8,821 nt of DNA, taken from positions 23,841 through 32,661 of the forward strand of contig QAMX01000002.1 in the NCBI GenBank assembly GCA_003149835.1, written 5' to 3'. The stretch is from Clostridiales bacterium. Its GTDB lineage: Bacteria > Bacillota > Clostridia > Oscillospirales > QAMX01. The position numbers were made by a program, and so were the translations under genes. A model generated the notes under the pieces. That model made no database searches. It saw nothing but the letters and a program-made list of their open reading frames with translations, and was not told the origin of the DNA. Positions 1 to 6,287 of this stretch are shown in pieces. Position 1 is the stretch's first letter; every line of letters begins with the position of its first letter.

Positions 1-1476
1 AAATACCTCGATTTGTATCAGCAGGCGGTCGGGCAGATCAACGGCAGCGCGACGATCATTTTGAGCAACCTGATTCTGCTGATTCGTCAGGTGATCCTGT
101 TTGTTTCCTTCGCGGCCGTGATCGTCGTCTTCCGCTGGTGGCTGTTGTTTGTCATTCTGATTTTATCCGTGCCGGCGCTGATCATCTCCATCAAGCGGGA
201 GGATCGGTTTTATCAGATCGCCATGGGGCGGACCTCCCTGCGGCGCCGCATGGATTACTACGCCAACGTTTTGCAGCAGCCCGGAGAACAGAAGGAGCTG
301 CGCATCTACGCCTCGCACGAGCTGTTTCACAAAAAATACCGGCAGGCGTATGCGGGCTTTCTGTCCAGCATCCGCGGGGCGCTCCGCTATGACGCGAAGG
401 GCAGCATCGCCAAGGCGCTGCTGGACAAACTGGGCAACGCCGCGGCCTATATCGTCCTGTGCGTCGATCTGCTGTCGGGCAGGCTGGCGGTCGGCGACTT
501 CACCCTGATGATCACCGCCGTCGGCACGATTCAGCAGGCGGCCGAAAACATCTATTCGTATCTGGCCGGTATCTACGGCGTTGTGCTGTTTTTCGACGTA
601 TACGACCGTTTTATGAACGATACGCCCGATATGGCCGACAGAAAAGCGCTGCCGATGCCGCGCAGCGGACCGAGAACGCTCTCCTTCCGAAACGTTTCGT
701 TCCGGTATCCGAATATGAAAGACGACGTGCTGAAAAACGTCTCCTTTGATCTGCGCTTCGGGGAAACCGTGGCGATCGTCGGGGCGAACGGCGCGGGCAA
801 AACCACGATCGTCCGTTTGATTCTGCGCCTGTATGAGCCCGATCAGGGGGCGATTCTGCTGGACGGAACCGATATCCGGGATATCGCATACGAGGATTAC
901 TGCCGCTCGATCGCCACGGTTTTTCAGGATTTCAGCAAATATTCCGTCTCTCTTTACGAGAGCGTCGCCATGAAGGAATTTGACGGCGAAAGCGAAAGCC
1001 GCTTTGAAGCCGCGCTGGCCGAGGGCGGGCTGGACGCGTTTTTTGAACAGCACAACGGCGATATCTCCCTGCCGCTGACGCGGAGCTTTGACGAAAACGG
1101 CGTTCAGCCGTCCATCGGTCAGTGGCAGAAAATTGCGCTGGCAAGAGCGTTCTACAAAAAACCGGATTTTATCGTCCTCGACGAGCCCTCGTCGGCGCTG
1201 GATCCGGCGAGCGAGTGCGAGCTGTACCGCTCCATTTTTGAAATGAAGCGCGAACGGTCCGTTATCTTCGTATCGCACCGGCTGATCAGCACGATCTTTG
1301 CGGATCAGATTCTGTTTGTCAAAAACGGCGAGATCTGCGAGCGCGGCACACATGACGAGCTGATGCTGAAAAACGGCGCGTATGCAGAGATGTTTTCAGC
1401 CGTAGAAAAGCTCTACTCCCTGCGGTCAAGGGTGGAGAACCTGGAAGCCCTCGTCGGAGAAGCGCGCGGCAAATAG
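1..1476 (+). CDS. ABC transporter, permease-ATPase half-molecule (5' partial)
   Basis: The reading frame is open from the first base of the window, so the N-terminus lies outside; the TTG at 13 is an internal Leu, not a start. The visible part has the end of an exporter-type membrane domain (hydrophobic stretches at about 55-200 and 430-610) followed by a full nucleotide-binding domain. Walker A (GANGAGKTT) is at 781-807, the Q-loop Gln follows in VFQDFS near 925, Walker B (FIVLDE) is at 1168-1185, the D-loop SALD follows, and the switch His is at 1276-1278. The signature motif is PSIGQ (about 1108-1122) instead of LSGGQ, a variant found in some Firmicute exporters of peptides or lipids. The protein would act in the membrane, exporting an unknown substrate as a homo- or heterodimer; a partner half-transporter could lie upstream of the window. 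The substrate cannot be read from the sequence. The family call is secure. Confidence 0.93.
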   Translation, partial: KYLDLYQQAVGQINGSATIILSNLILLIRQVILFVSFAAVIVVFRWWLLFVILILSVPALIISIKREDRFYQIAMGRTSLRRRMDYYANVLQQPGEQKELRIYASHELFHKKYRQAYAGFLSSIRGALRYDAKGSIAKALLDKLGNAAAYIVLCVDLLSGRLAVGDFTLMITAVGTIQQAAENIYSYLAGIYGVVLFFDVYDRFMNDTPDMADRKALPMPRSGPRTLSFRNVSFRYPNMKDDVLKNVSFDLRFGETVAIVGANGAGKTTIVRLILRLYEPDQGAILLDGTDIRDIAYEDYCRSIATVFQDFSKYSVSLYESVAMKEFDGESESRFEAALAEGGLDAFFEQHNGDISLPLTRSFDENGVQPSIGQWQKIALARAFYKKPDFIVLDEPSSALDPASECELYRSIFEMKRERSVIFVSHRLISTIFADQILFVKNGEICERGTHDELMLKNGAYAEMFSAVEKLYSLRSRVENLEALVGEARGK

Positions 1477-1489
1477 AGCTTTATCAGAA

Positions 1490-1545
1490 AAAATCAGGCT
1501 CCGCGGCGGGTGAAAAACCGCGCCGCAGAGCCTGATTTTGTTTTA
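1490..1545. terminator. Bidirectional intrinsic terminator between convergent genes
   Basis: A long stem pairs 1490-1508 (AAAATCAGGCTC then GCGGCG) with 1521-1539 (CGCCGC then GAGCCTGATTTT), with a single C-A mismatch and a short loop containing GTGAAAAA. T-rich sequence follows on the plus strand. The A-run before the left arm gives a T-run on the minus strand. It lies just after the ABC transporter stop and downstream of the convergent beta-helix gene, so it can serve both. Confidence 0.9.
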
Positions 1546-1587
1546 TCGCGCAAAAAAGCGGTCAATAGAAACGTTCCATGAAAACCC

Positions 1588-1635
1588 GGACGCCCGCAGA
1601 CAGAACGCGGGCTATTCCGTCCCCGGTCTTTTTTA
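1588..1635 (+). terminator. Possible second terminator hairpin
   Basis: A perfect 6-bp stem GCCCGC (1592-1597) / GCGGGC (1607-1612) is enclosed by GGAC (1588-1591) / GTCC (1619-1622) with a 6-nt bulge. A T6 run at 1629-1634 follows on the plus strand. It may back up the first terminator. The bulge and the spacing to the T-run make it a weaker example. Confidence 0.45.
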
Positions 1636-1644
1636 TGGCGGCCG

Positions 1645-2655
1645 TTATCCGACGTTTTGATCTATAATCGTGTTTACATGGCCGCCGTAATCCTTGATCA
1701 TCGCGTCGGTATAGCCTTCAAACACGGCGTTTTGCGCGACCAGAGAGTTGGTGAGGCCGCGGAGGACAAAGGCATATTTGGAATTGATCTTTTTCTCCAA
1801 ATTGTACCAGCCCCATATGGAGTTTCCGACAAACGAGATGCCGGCGCTGTCCTCAATTTGTACATGCGAGCTGTCGTCGCCTTCGCGGGTCCGTCCGCTC
1901 AGGCGGATGACGCTGCCTGTGATTGAACAGGCGCGGCAGCTTTTGAGCGTAAGCGCGGGACCGTTGCACGAATCGAAGGAGTTTCCGGTGATATTCAGCG
2001 AGTTTGAATTGCAGAGGTACATGCCGCCCGGCCCGCCTTCGATCCGGTTGGCGGTAATCGCGACGGTCGCCGTGCCCCCGCGGGGGTCTCCGGCAAAATA
2101 GCCGTAGCCGCCGTTGTAGGAGAGCTGATTGTCGATGACCCAGCCGTCATAGCTCTTGGTTGCGTCGATGGCATGGGATTTGTTCAGGATAATCAGGCAT
2201 CTGCGAATCACAAAGACCCAGCACCAATCCAGCACAATGCCGCAGCCCGAAAAGTTGGTGATCCTTAAATCCTCAAAAACGATGTTTTGCTCAGTGCCTC
2301 TGTGCTTTGAGTAGATGCAGTGAAAATTTTCGCCCATGTCCAGTCCGTCAAAGTGCAGCCCGATAATCCGGGTGCCGACGCAGCCGTCCATATCAAAAAG
2401 CGCCTTTCCGTCGCTCGACAGCGGCTTGATGATCAGGCGTTTCTGACCCTCCTCCTGCTTGACATATCCCCATGCCGGATACCCCAGCAAGGTGATGTTG
2501 CTGGGAATTTTAACGGGGTGAAAGCGGTATTCCCCGCTGGGAAAATATACGGTTCCGTTTTCTTTTTTAGCGGCCTCCATGGCGTTAATCAATGCCGGCG
2601 TATCGTCAAATTGCCCGTCGGCCTTGGCGCCAAAGTCCATAATGTTCAGAAACAT
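1645..2655 (-). CDS. Right-handed beta-helix protein, pectate-lyase-3-like (glycoside/polysaccharide-active fold)
   Basis: This 336-residue protein begins with the typical N-cap of the Pectate_lyase_3 / GH28-like superfamily: DFGAKADGQFDDTPA at residues 7-21, then YFPSGEYRF near 37-45 and an IPSNITLLG turn. Repeated short beta-strand rungs follow (for example NITGNSF, SITGSVI, SFVGNSI) with regularly spaced Asn, Gly and Val/Ile, as expected of a parallel beta-helix. Such proteins bind or cleave polysaccharides, or form phage tail-spike domains. No signal peptide is visible, so a cytoplasmic location or non-classical export is implied, and the substrate is unknown. The start is backed by the ribosome site GGAAAGGA about 8-9 nt upstream. 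The gene stands alone, with its own promoter and convergent to the ABC transporter. No neighbouring phage genes are seen. The fold is confident; the enzymatic role is not. Confidence 0.85.
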   Translation of the reverse strand: MFLNIMDFGAKADGQFDDTPALINAMEAAKKENGTVYFPSGEYRFHPVKIPSNITLLGYPAWGYVKQEEGQKRLIIKPLSSDGKALFDMDGCVGTRIIGLHFDGLDMGENFHCIYSKHRGTEQNIVFEDLRITNFSGCGIVLDWCWVFVIRRCLIILNKSHAIDATKSYDGWVIDNQLSYNGGYGYFAGDPRGGTATVAITANRIEGGPGGMYLCNSNSLNITGNSFDSCNGPALTLKSCRACSITGSVIRLSGRTREGDDSSHVQIEDSAGISFVGNSIWGWYNLEKKINSKYAFVLRGLTNSLVAQNAVFEGYTDAMIKDYGGHVNTIIDQNVG

Positions 2656-2718
2656 GTCGAATTCCTTTCCATAGCTGATCCGCTGAGCCTATGTCGATCC
2701 TTGTATTTTTGAGATTCT

Positions 2719-2747
2719 ATTATATCATACCCCCAAGCGCTTTGCAA
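2719..2747 (-). promoter_or_regulatory. Sigma-A promoter of the beta-helix gene
   Basis: On the minus strand TTGCAA (2742-2747) and TATAAT (2719-2724) are separated by exactly 17 nt. This places the start of transcription near 2712 and gives a leader of roughly 56 nt before the ATG at 2655. The -10 is a perfect consensus match. Confidence 0.85.
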
Positions 2748-2905
2748 GCTTTCCTGCCGCCGGGTCCGCCGTGCGTGAGCTGCGTTCTTTTTTCCGCCTC
2801 GTCGATCAAACGCTGTCGACCGCTCGGATACGCCTATTGGCGTTCTTCTTTTCCCCGAAATTTTCATGCCGTTTTGTGCAAACAGCTTGCCGTAAATCTA
2901 TCCCC
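2748..2905. other. Intergenic spacer with a small hairpin
   Basis: This stretch lies between the sirtuin stop and the beta-helix promoter. The only structure seen is a 5-bp stem ACGCC/GGCGT with a TATT loop near 2829-2842, followed on the plus strand by a T/C-rich run. It is too weak to call a terminator for the minus-strand sirtuin. No gene is supported here. Confidence 0.4.
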
Positions 2906-3775
2906 TTATTCTAAATCTTCCAATACCGCAGAAATATCCGAATCGATGCAAATCGCCTGTTTGCCAATCTCTTTGGGGCAAGTTGCTTCGCCGGCGTTGA
3001 TACAGGCGTAGGTCGCCCGTTTATTCTGCGCCGTCATTTGCCAAAAAGGATATTTGATGATGACCGGCGTATTTCCCCCAACGCCGAGCTCCAAAAATAA
3101 AATGCGCAGCCCTTTCTGCCGTCTGACAAAATCCTCATAACGATTTGCCGCCGCATACCAGCCCTCGTCCTGCACAAAGGAGTTATCGCACCGCAAATTC
3201 ATGGTCATAGGCGCGCCGCAAACGGGGCATTTCGGAATCAGTTCTGACGGAACTTTCAAATCCTTTTGCTCTGCCACCATTTGCCGCACGGGTTCTTCGT
3301 TATCATAGGTCCTATTGTGGCAGGCCTTGGAGCATTGCCACAAGCCATAATCGCCCTGGGTATAAAACAGCCTTTTTTTATCAAAGCCGGCAAGCTGGAA
3401 CTGATGGTCAACATTGGTCGTCAATACAAAATAGTCCTTGTCCCGCACGATTTTGAGCAATATGGAATACGGCTTGCCAACAGGCGCGTCATAACGGTTG
3501 ACATAGATATGCTTTGACCACCACGCCCAGTATTCTTCCAGCGACCTGTACGGATAAAACCCGCCCGAGTACATGTCGGTAAAGCCGTATTTTTTGCGAA
3601 AATCCGCAAAGTTTCTTTCAAAGCGTTCGCCGTCATAGGCAAAACCCGCTGATGCGGACATTCCCGCGCCTGCGCCGATTACAATGGCGTCAGCGTTTTC
3701 TATCTCCTCTTTCAGTCTGTCAATCTGCCCGGAGCAACTCCCGGTAGATGCTGTAATCAAGTTGCTTAAAAACAT
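2906..3775 (-). CDS. Class M sirtuin (SirTM), protein ADP-ribosyltransferase
   Basis: This Sir2-fold protein of 289 residues has the NAD-binding motif GAGAGMSASAG at 34-44, TTNVDHQF with Asn121, then YTQGDYG where Gln140 stands in the place of the catalytic His of deacetylase sirtuins. A zinc module follows (C148, C152, C183, C186), and then GVGGNTPVIIKYPFW near 231-245. His-to-Gln replacement and the NTP/PFW segment are features of the SirTM group, which transfers ADP-ribose from NAD to protein instead of deacylating it. SirTM is normally paired with a zinc macrodomain eraser, and one lies directly upstream here. The ATG at 3775 overlaps the macrodomain stop by 56 nt and has a strong internal ribosome site (GAGGTG, 3783-3788, spacer 7). 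The two products are therefore probably made at coupled levels. The substrate is unknown; the usual GcvH-L and LplA2 partners are absent from the window. Confidence 0.88.
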   Translation of the reverse strand: MFLSNLITASTGSCSGQIDRLKEEIENADAIVIGAGAGMSASAGFAYDGERFERNFADFRKKYGFTDMYSGGFYPYRSLEEYWAWWSKHIYVNRYDAPVGKPYSILLKIVRDKDYFVLTTNVDHQFQLAGFDKKRLFYTQGDYGLWQCSKACHNRTYDNEEPVRQMVAEQKDLKVPSELIPKCPVCGAPMTMNLRCDNSFVQDEGWYAAANRYEDFVRRQKGLRILFLELGVGGNTPVIIKYPFWQMTAQNKRATYACINAGEATCPKEIGKQAICIDSDISAVLEDLE

Positions 3776-4499
3776 TGAATATCACCTCTATCTCACTGTG
3801 CGTTCGCTCTTTGTATTCCCTGACTGCTTGAATCGCAATTTCTGCCGCTTTGTCATTTGGAAAACGGAATTCTCCCGTAGAGATACAGCAAAACGCGATA
3901 TTTTTTAAGCTGTTTTGCTCTGCTAATTCCAGACAGGAGCGATAGCAGGAAGCAAGCAAATCGCAATCCCGCTGCGTTAAGCGGCCTCGAATCGTCGGGC
4001 CGACCGTATGCAGGACATATCGACACGGCAGGTTATAGGCGGGCGTGATTTTCGCCTGGCCTGTTTTTTCTTCATGACCTTGTTTCCTCATCAATTCCGC
4101 ACAGGCCAAACGAAGCTGTACCCCTGCAAAGGTATGAATCGCATTGTCAATACACCCGTGATTCGGACAGAAGCAGCCGAGCATTTGACTGTTGGCGGCG
4201 TTTACGATACCGTCGCATTTCAGCGCGGTAATGTCGCCCTGCCAAAGATAGATCCCCGGCTGCAACGGCTGCAAATCGTCAACACTGATGATTCCTTTTT
4301 GTCGTATTTCTTCCTGTAAGTAGGCATCCTGTATCGTCAGAAATTCATCGGTTGCCGGCAGGGGCATGCGGATATTCAAGAGCGAACGAAGCAGAACTTT
4401 TTGTTCCTGCTCGCCCGTCGGAATTTCTATTTCAGAACCATGCGGCTGTTCTTTCAGGAGCGCCGCTATTAAATCCTTTCTTCTTTCGGTTTGTGTCAT
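3720..4499 (-). CDS. Zinc-dependent macrodomain protein-ADP-ribosyl hydrolase
   Basis: This 259-residue protein carries a macrodomain at about 80-245, preceded by a helical N-terminal extension typical of the SirTM-linked family (LLRSLLNIR, then FLTIQDAYLQEE). The ADP-ribose site is marked by LWQGDIT (85-91), GIVNAANSQML (97-107) and ISTGEFRFP (206-214). GCFCPNHGCIDNAI (108-121) holds C109, C111, H114 and C116, from which the catalytic zinc ligands of this subclass are drawn. The family removes ADP-ribose added by SirTM, so this is the likely eraser of the pair. The start at 4499 was chosen for the GGAGAGGA ribosome site at 4505-4512 and for the family's usual length. An in-frame GTG at 4568 with AAAGGAGG (4578-4585) would add 23 residues and cannot be ruled out. 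It lies 129 nt after the MBL-like gene and overlaps the sirtuin start by 56 nt. Confidence 0.9.
   Translation of the reverse strand: MTQTERRKDLIAALLKEQPHGSEIEIPTGEQEQKVLLRSLLNIRMPLPATDEFLTIQDAYLQEEIRQKGIISVDDLQPLQPGIYLWQGDITALKCDGIVNAANSQMLGCFCPNHGCIDNAIHTFAGVQLRLACAELMRKQGHEEKTGQAKITPAYNLPCRYVLHTVGPTIRGRLTQRDCDLLASCYRSCLELAEQNSLKNIAFCCISTGEFRFPNDKAAEIAIQAVREYKERTHSEIEVIFNVFKQLDYSIYRELLRAD
3783..3788 (-). promoter_or_regulatory. Ribosome binding site of the sirtuin, inside the macrodomain gene
   Basis: GAGGTG on the minus strand sits 7 nt before the ATG at 3775 and within the last codons of the macrodomain frame. It supports the long overlap as real and argues against a shorter sirtuin starting after the macrodomain stop. 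No comparable site precedes a later start codon. Confidence 0.75.
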
Positions 4500-4595
4500 T
4501 TTTATCCTCTCCGAATCGCCGCTTGCTGCGGGCAAACCGTTAAGCCGCAAGATTGCACGGATATCCACTTTCGCCCGCCTCCTTTTGAAGCAGAA

Positions 4596-4620
4596 CGGGG
4601 CTGCCATATTGACAGCCCCG
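4596..4620 (-). promoter_or_regulatory. Intercistronic hairpin, possible attenuator or mRNA-end stabiliser
   Basis: CGGGGCTG (4596-4603) and CAGCCCCG (4613-4620) form a perfect 8-bp GC-rich stem with a 9-nt loop. It starts 8 nt after the MBL-like stop and precedes the macrodomain ribosome sites. On the minus strand it is followed by TTCTGCTTC, too poor in T for a strong terminator. Partial termination or mRNA processing would lower the downstream pair relative to the first gene. No promoter is visible between the hairpin and the macrodomain gene. Confidence 0.55.
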
Positions 4621-4628
4621 CCACCATA

Positions 4629-5423
4629 TTAAGCAAAGAAAAATCCTGCCGTCATATCGAGATAGTTCTCACCGCTGTACGCAGGGTACCGTTTCCGTAC
4701 TTCCGCCTTGAAGCTGCCGGCATCCGCACAATTCGCCGCAATCTTTTTCAAAGCTTCAAGATAGTCGATTTTGGTCTGCGCGTCTTTCAAGTCCTCCGGC
4801 GTATAGTGAGAGGTTAGAATCAGATCGTAGCCCTTTTCGATATAGTTGCGGAGTTCTGCAATCATTCCGTCAGCGTGACCTGCGCCCGCCACGATGGAGT
4901 GACAGTCGTGTCCAAGCATATGGGTGTAAACGGCGTTGATTTCTGGAATCACAATGTCAAACGCTTCTGCGGTCTGCTTGATGACAAAATCAATGCCGCC
5001 GATCGTTATCTGACCCGCTTCCATGACATTGGTAATTTTATGAATAGAGCTGTCGAAAATCTCCCCGAAAACGTTTGTAAAATGATCTATCAGAGCCTTT
5101 CCGCCGCCGTTTGCCGAGTAGTCCACGGCATTTTGCGTTGCGTATTTCGGAACTTCCGGCAGGAAGGTAGCGCCTGCACCGTGGTAGGCAATGAACATAC
5201 CCTCAACCTCAACATCTTTCAGGTATTCTGCAAGCTCTTTATTGTTGTCGAAGAAACAAGGGGATTCAATAATAACGGCTCTGCCGTTTTTCTCAACGAT
5301 AAAAACTTCGTTGTCAACGAAATCGTTGGTCTTGTATGCGTGCAGCTTAATACCATCGAAATTGTAAACATTCATTTCGCCCTTTGCGAGTTTTACGGTG
5401 GTAAAGGTGTTCTTGTTCATCAT
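4629..5423 (-). CDS. Degenerate metallo-beta-lactamase-fold protein, function unknown
   Basis: I do not recognise a named family. The 264-residue protein follows the order of an MBL fold: an N-terminal beta-rich part with EVFIVEKNGRAVIIES (about 39-54), a helix, then a strand ending in FIAYHGAGATFL (77-88), where active enzymes have HxHxDH. VYTHMLGHDCHSI lies near 165-177 and LILTSHYTPED near 202-211, the position of the late MBL histidine. Only His81 remains at the main metal site, so canonical di-zinc hydrolysis is unlikely. No signal peptide or membrane segment is seen. The start at 5423 is preferred over the upstream ATG at 5441 because GGAGG (5429-5433) lies just before it; the adjacent ATG at 5420 is equally possible. 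It is the first gene of a probable operon with the macrodomain and sirtuin genes and is divergent from an HxlR regulator, which may control it. The fold is an inference from motif order. Confidence 0.6.
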   Translation of the reverse strand: MMNKNTFTTVKLAKGEMNVYNFDGIKLHAYKTNDFVDNEVFIVEKNGRAVIIESPCFFDNNKELAEYLKDVEVEGMFIAYHGAGATFLPEVPKYATQNAVDYSANGGGKALIDHFTNVFGEIFDSSIHKITNVMEAGQITIGGIDFVIKQTAEAFDIVIPEINAVYTHMLGHDCHSIVAGAGHADGMIAELRNYIEKGYDLILTSHYTPEDLKDAQTKIDYLEALKKIAANCADAGSFKAEVRKRYPAYSGENYLDMTAGFFFA

Positions 5424-5499
5424 GATAGCCTCCAAATTCATAGGATCGTCGGTTTTGTTTCGAGCCTTGGATCGGCCGTTCTCCGTAGCTCTTGACTAT

Positions 5500-5528
5500 A
5501 TTATACGAGCGTCCATCTGAGCTGTAAA
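5500..5528 (-). promoter_or_regulatory. Sigma-A promoter of the MBL-like / macrodomain / sirtuin operon
   Basis: On the minus strand TTTACA (5523-5528) and a perfect TATAAT (5500-5505) are 17 nt apart. Transcription would begin near 5493, giving a leader of about 70 nt. It is the only convincing promoter seen upstream of the three minus-strand genes. Confidence 0.85.
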
Positions 5529-5666
5529 GTACGCACAATCTTGTGGCGTAGTTACCGGGAGGTGACGATTGGGCAGTTACCAAAAGGAAACAAATGCGTC
5601 GTTTGGGGCCTTTTCAGCGATTCGGTATAGCAAAAATTTTTTCTAAAAATTTTATTCCCGCTGATT

Positions 5667-5683
5667 TCAAGACGAAATCTTGA
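5667..5683. promoter_or_regulatory. Candidate operator dyad at the HxlR promoter
   Basis: TCAAGA (5667-5672) and TCTTGA (5678-5683) form a perfect dyad with a 5-nt centre, overlapping the -35 hexamer. An interlocking dyad GATTTC (5663-5668) / GAAATC (5674-5679) shares the same bases. HxlR proteins bind short dyads as dimers and often autoregulate, so this is a plausible site. The match is by symmetry and position, not by a known consensus. Confidence 0.4.
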
Positions 5684-5708
5684 TTCCTTGAAGGCTGTAT
5701 GGTACAAT
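5680..5708 (+). promoter_or_regulatory. Sigma-A promoter of the HxlR regulator
   Basis: TTGATT (5680-5685) and TACAAT (5703-5708) are 17 nt apart. The ribosome site GGAGGT lies 8 nt before the ATG at 5751. Confidence 0.75.
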
Positions 5709-5750
5709 AAAACACAAGGTTTCAAATAGGAACGATTTGGAGGTAAATCA

Positions 5751-6095
5751 ATGAGTACACAAAAAACCGTAAAAGAATTGCCCGCTTGTCCTGTGGAAAC
5801 GACTTTATCTTTAATCGGCGATAAATGGAAGGTTTTAATTTTGCGCGACCTGCTTACGGGGACAAAAAGATTTGGCGAATTAAAAAAATCCGTCGGCAAT
5901 GTATCGCAAAAGGTGTTGACCGCACAGCTTCGAGCCATGGAAGAAAGCGGTCTGTTAACCCGAACGGTGTATGCCGAGGTGCCTCCAAGAGTGGAGTATA
6001 CGTTGACAAAACTGGGACAAAGCCTGAGCCCAATTCTTGACGCGATGTTGAATTGGGGCGAGGAATATAAGGCTTCGTTCAGCGAATCACAGTAA
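5751..6095 (+). CDS. HxlR-family winged-helix transcriptional regulator
   Basis: This 114-residue protein is the full usual length of the family and shows its hallmark pattern: CPVETTLSLIGDKWKVLILRD (13-33), FGELKKSVGNVSQKVLTAQL (41-60, recognition helix VSQKVLTAQL), the wing RTVYAEVPPRVEYTLT (71-86), and a C-terminal dimer helix ending NWGEEY. Cys13 is the only cysteine and sits where YodB and HypR of Bacillus have their redox-sensing Cys, so quinone, aldehyde or oxidant sensing is plausible. Members often control a divergent neighbour. Here that is the promoter of the MBL-like, macrodomain and sirtuin genes, with possible operators in the shared region. The start is fixed by GGAGGT 8 nt upstream. 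The effector is not known. Confidence 0.93.
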   Translation: MSTQKTVKELPACPVETTLSLIGDKWKVLILRDLLTGTKRFGELKKSVGNVSQKVLTAQLRAMEESGLLTRTVYAEVPPRVEYTLTKLGQSLSPILDAMLNWGEEYKASFSESQ

Positions 6096-6098
6096 AAG

Positions 6099-6129
6099 AA
6101 AAAGCATTGTATTTCTACAATGCTTTTTT
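6099..6129 (+). terminator. Intrinsic terminator of the HxlR gene
   Basis: AGCATTGTA and TACAATGCT form a perfect stem around the loop TTTC, with A-run and T-run flanks (T6 at 6124-6129). It starts 4 nt after the stop codon. The A-run also gives it some activity on the minus strand. Confidence 0.93.
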
Positions 6130-6246
6130 CCATAATGCGGTCAACAGGCTCTTTCAGAAAATCGTTCCCCAAACCAAATCGAAGCCCAGCGGCAGCGGGT
6201 TCGGTTTGGAAAGGAGGAGCAACAAAATGCGTGCGCTCTGGCTTGT
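6130..6246. other. Spacer between two terminators, no supported gene
   Basis: The plus strand has a fine ribosome site (AAAGGAGGAG near 6211-6220) before an ATG at 6228. The resulting 23-codon frame (6228-6299) runs through the tRNA terminator and into the tRNA gene, so it is probably accidental. No promoter is seen for it. Confidence 0.4.
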
Positions 6247-6287
6247 AAAAAAAGTCGGAGCAAACGATATGACGTTTGCTCCGACTT
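6247..6287 (-). terminator. Intrinsic terminator of tRNA-Leu
   Basis: A perfect 15-bp stem pairs 6252-6266 with 6273-6287 around a 6-nt loop. On the minus strand a T7 run (6247-6253, partly within the stem base) follows. The outermost stem base coincides with the last base of the tRNA's encoded CCA, so there is no spacer between tRNA and terminator. Confidence 0.93.

Larger units (their letters stand above)
5424..5750. other. Divergent intergenic region, MBL-like operon / HxlR regulator
   Basis: This stretch of 327 bases carries one promoter facing each way. It also holds a 7-bp direct repeat AGTTACC (5550-5556 and 5575-5581), an A/T-rich block with AAAAATTTT twice (about 5632-5652), and overlapping dyads next to the regulator's -35. 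Short frames after GGGAGGTG (5559-5564) are too small and featureless to call as genes. The arrangement is that of a shared control region. Confidence 0.6.

Noticed and set aside
163..1353. Long minus-strand frame opposite the ABC transporter
   Set aside because: Antisense shadow of GC-rich coding sequence; the plus-strand frame has all ABC motifs.
2906..4499. Sir2 plus macrodomain as an anti-phage (Thoeris-like) NADase system
   Set aside because: Separate genes, the Gln-for-His sirtuin, and the zinc-type macrodomain motif fit the SirTM writer/eraser pair. No TIR, SLOG or membrane partner is present.
5562..5646. Short plus-strand frames after GGGAGGTG, starting GTG at 5562 or TTG at 5569
   Set aside because: 22 to 25 codons, no promoter, non-ATG starts and no recognisable sequence. 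Kept only as part of the intergenic description.
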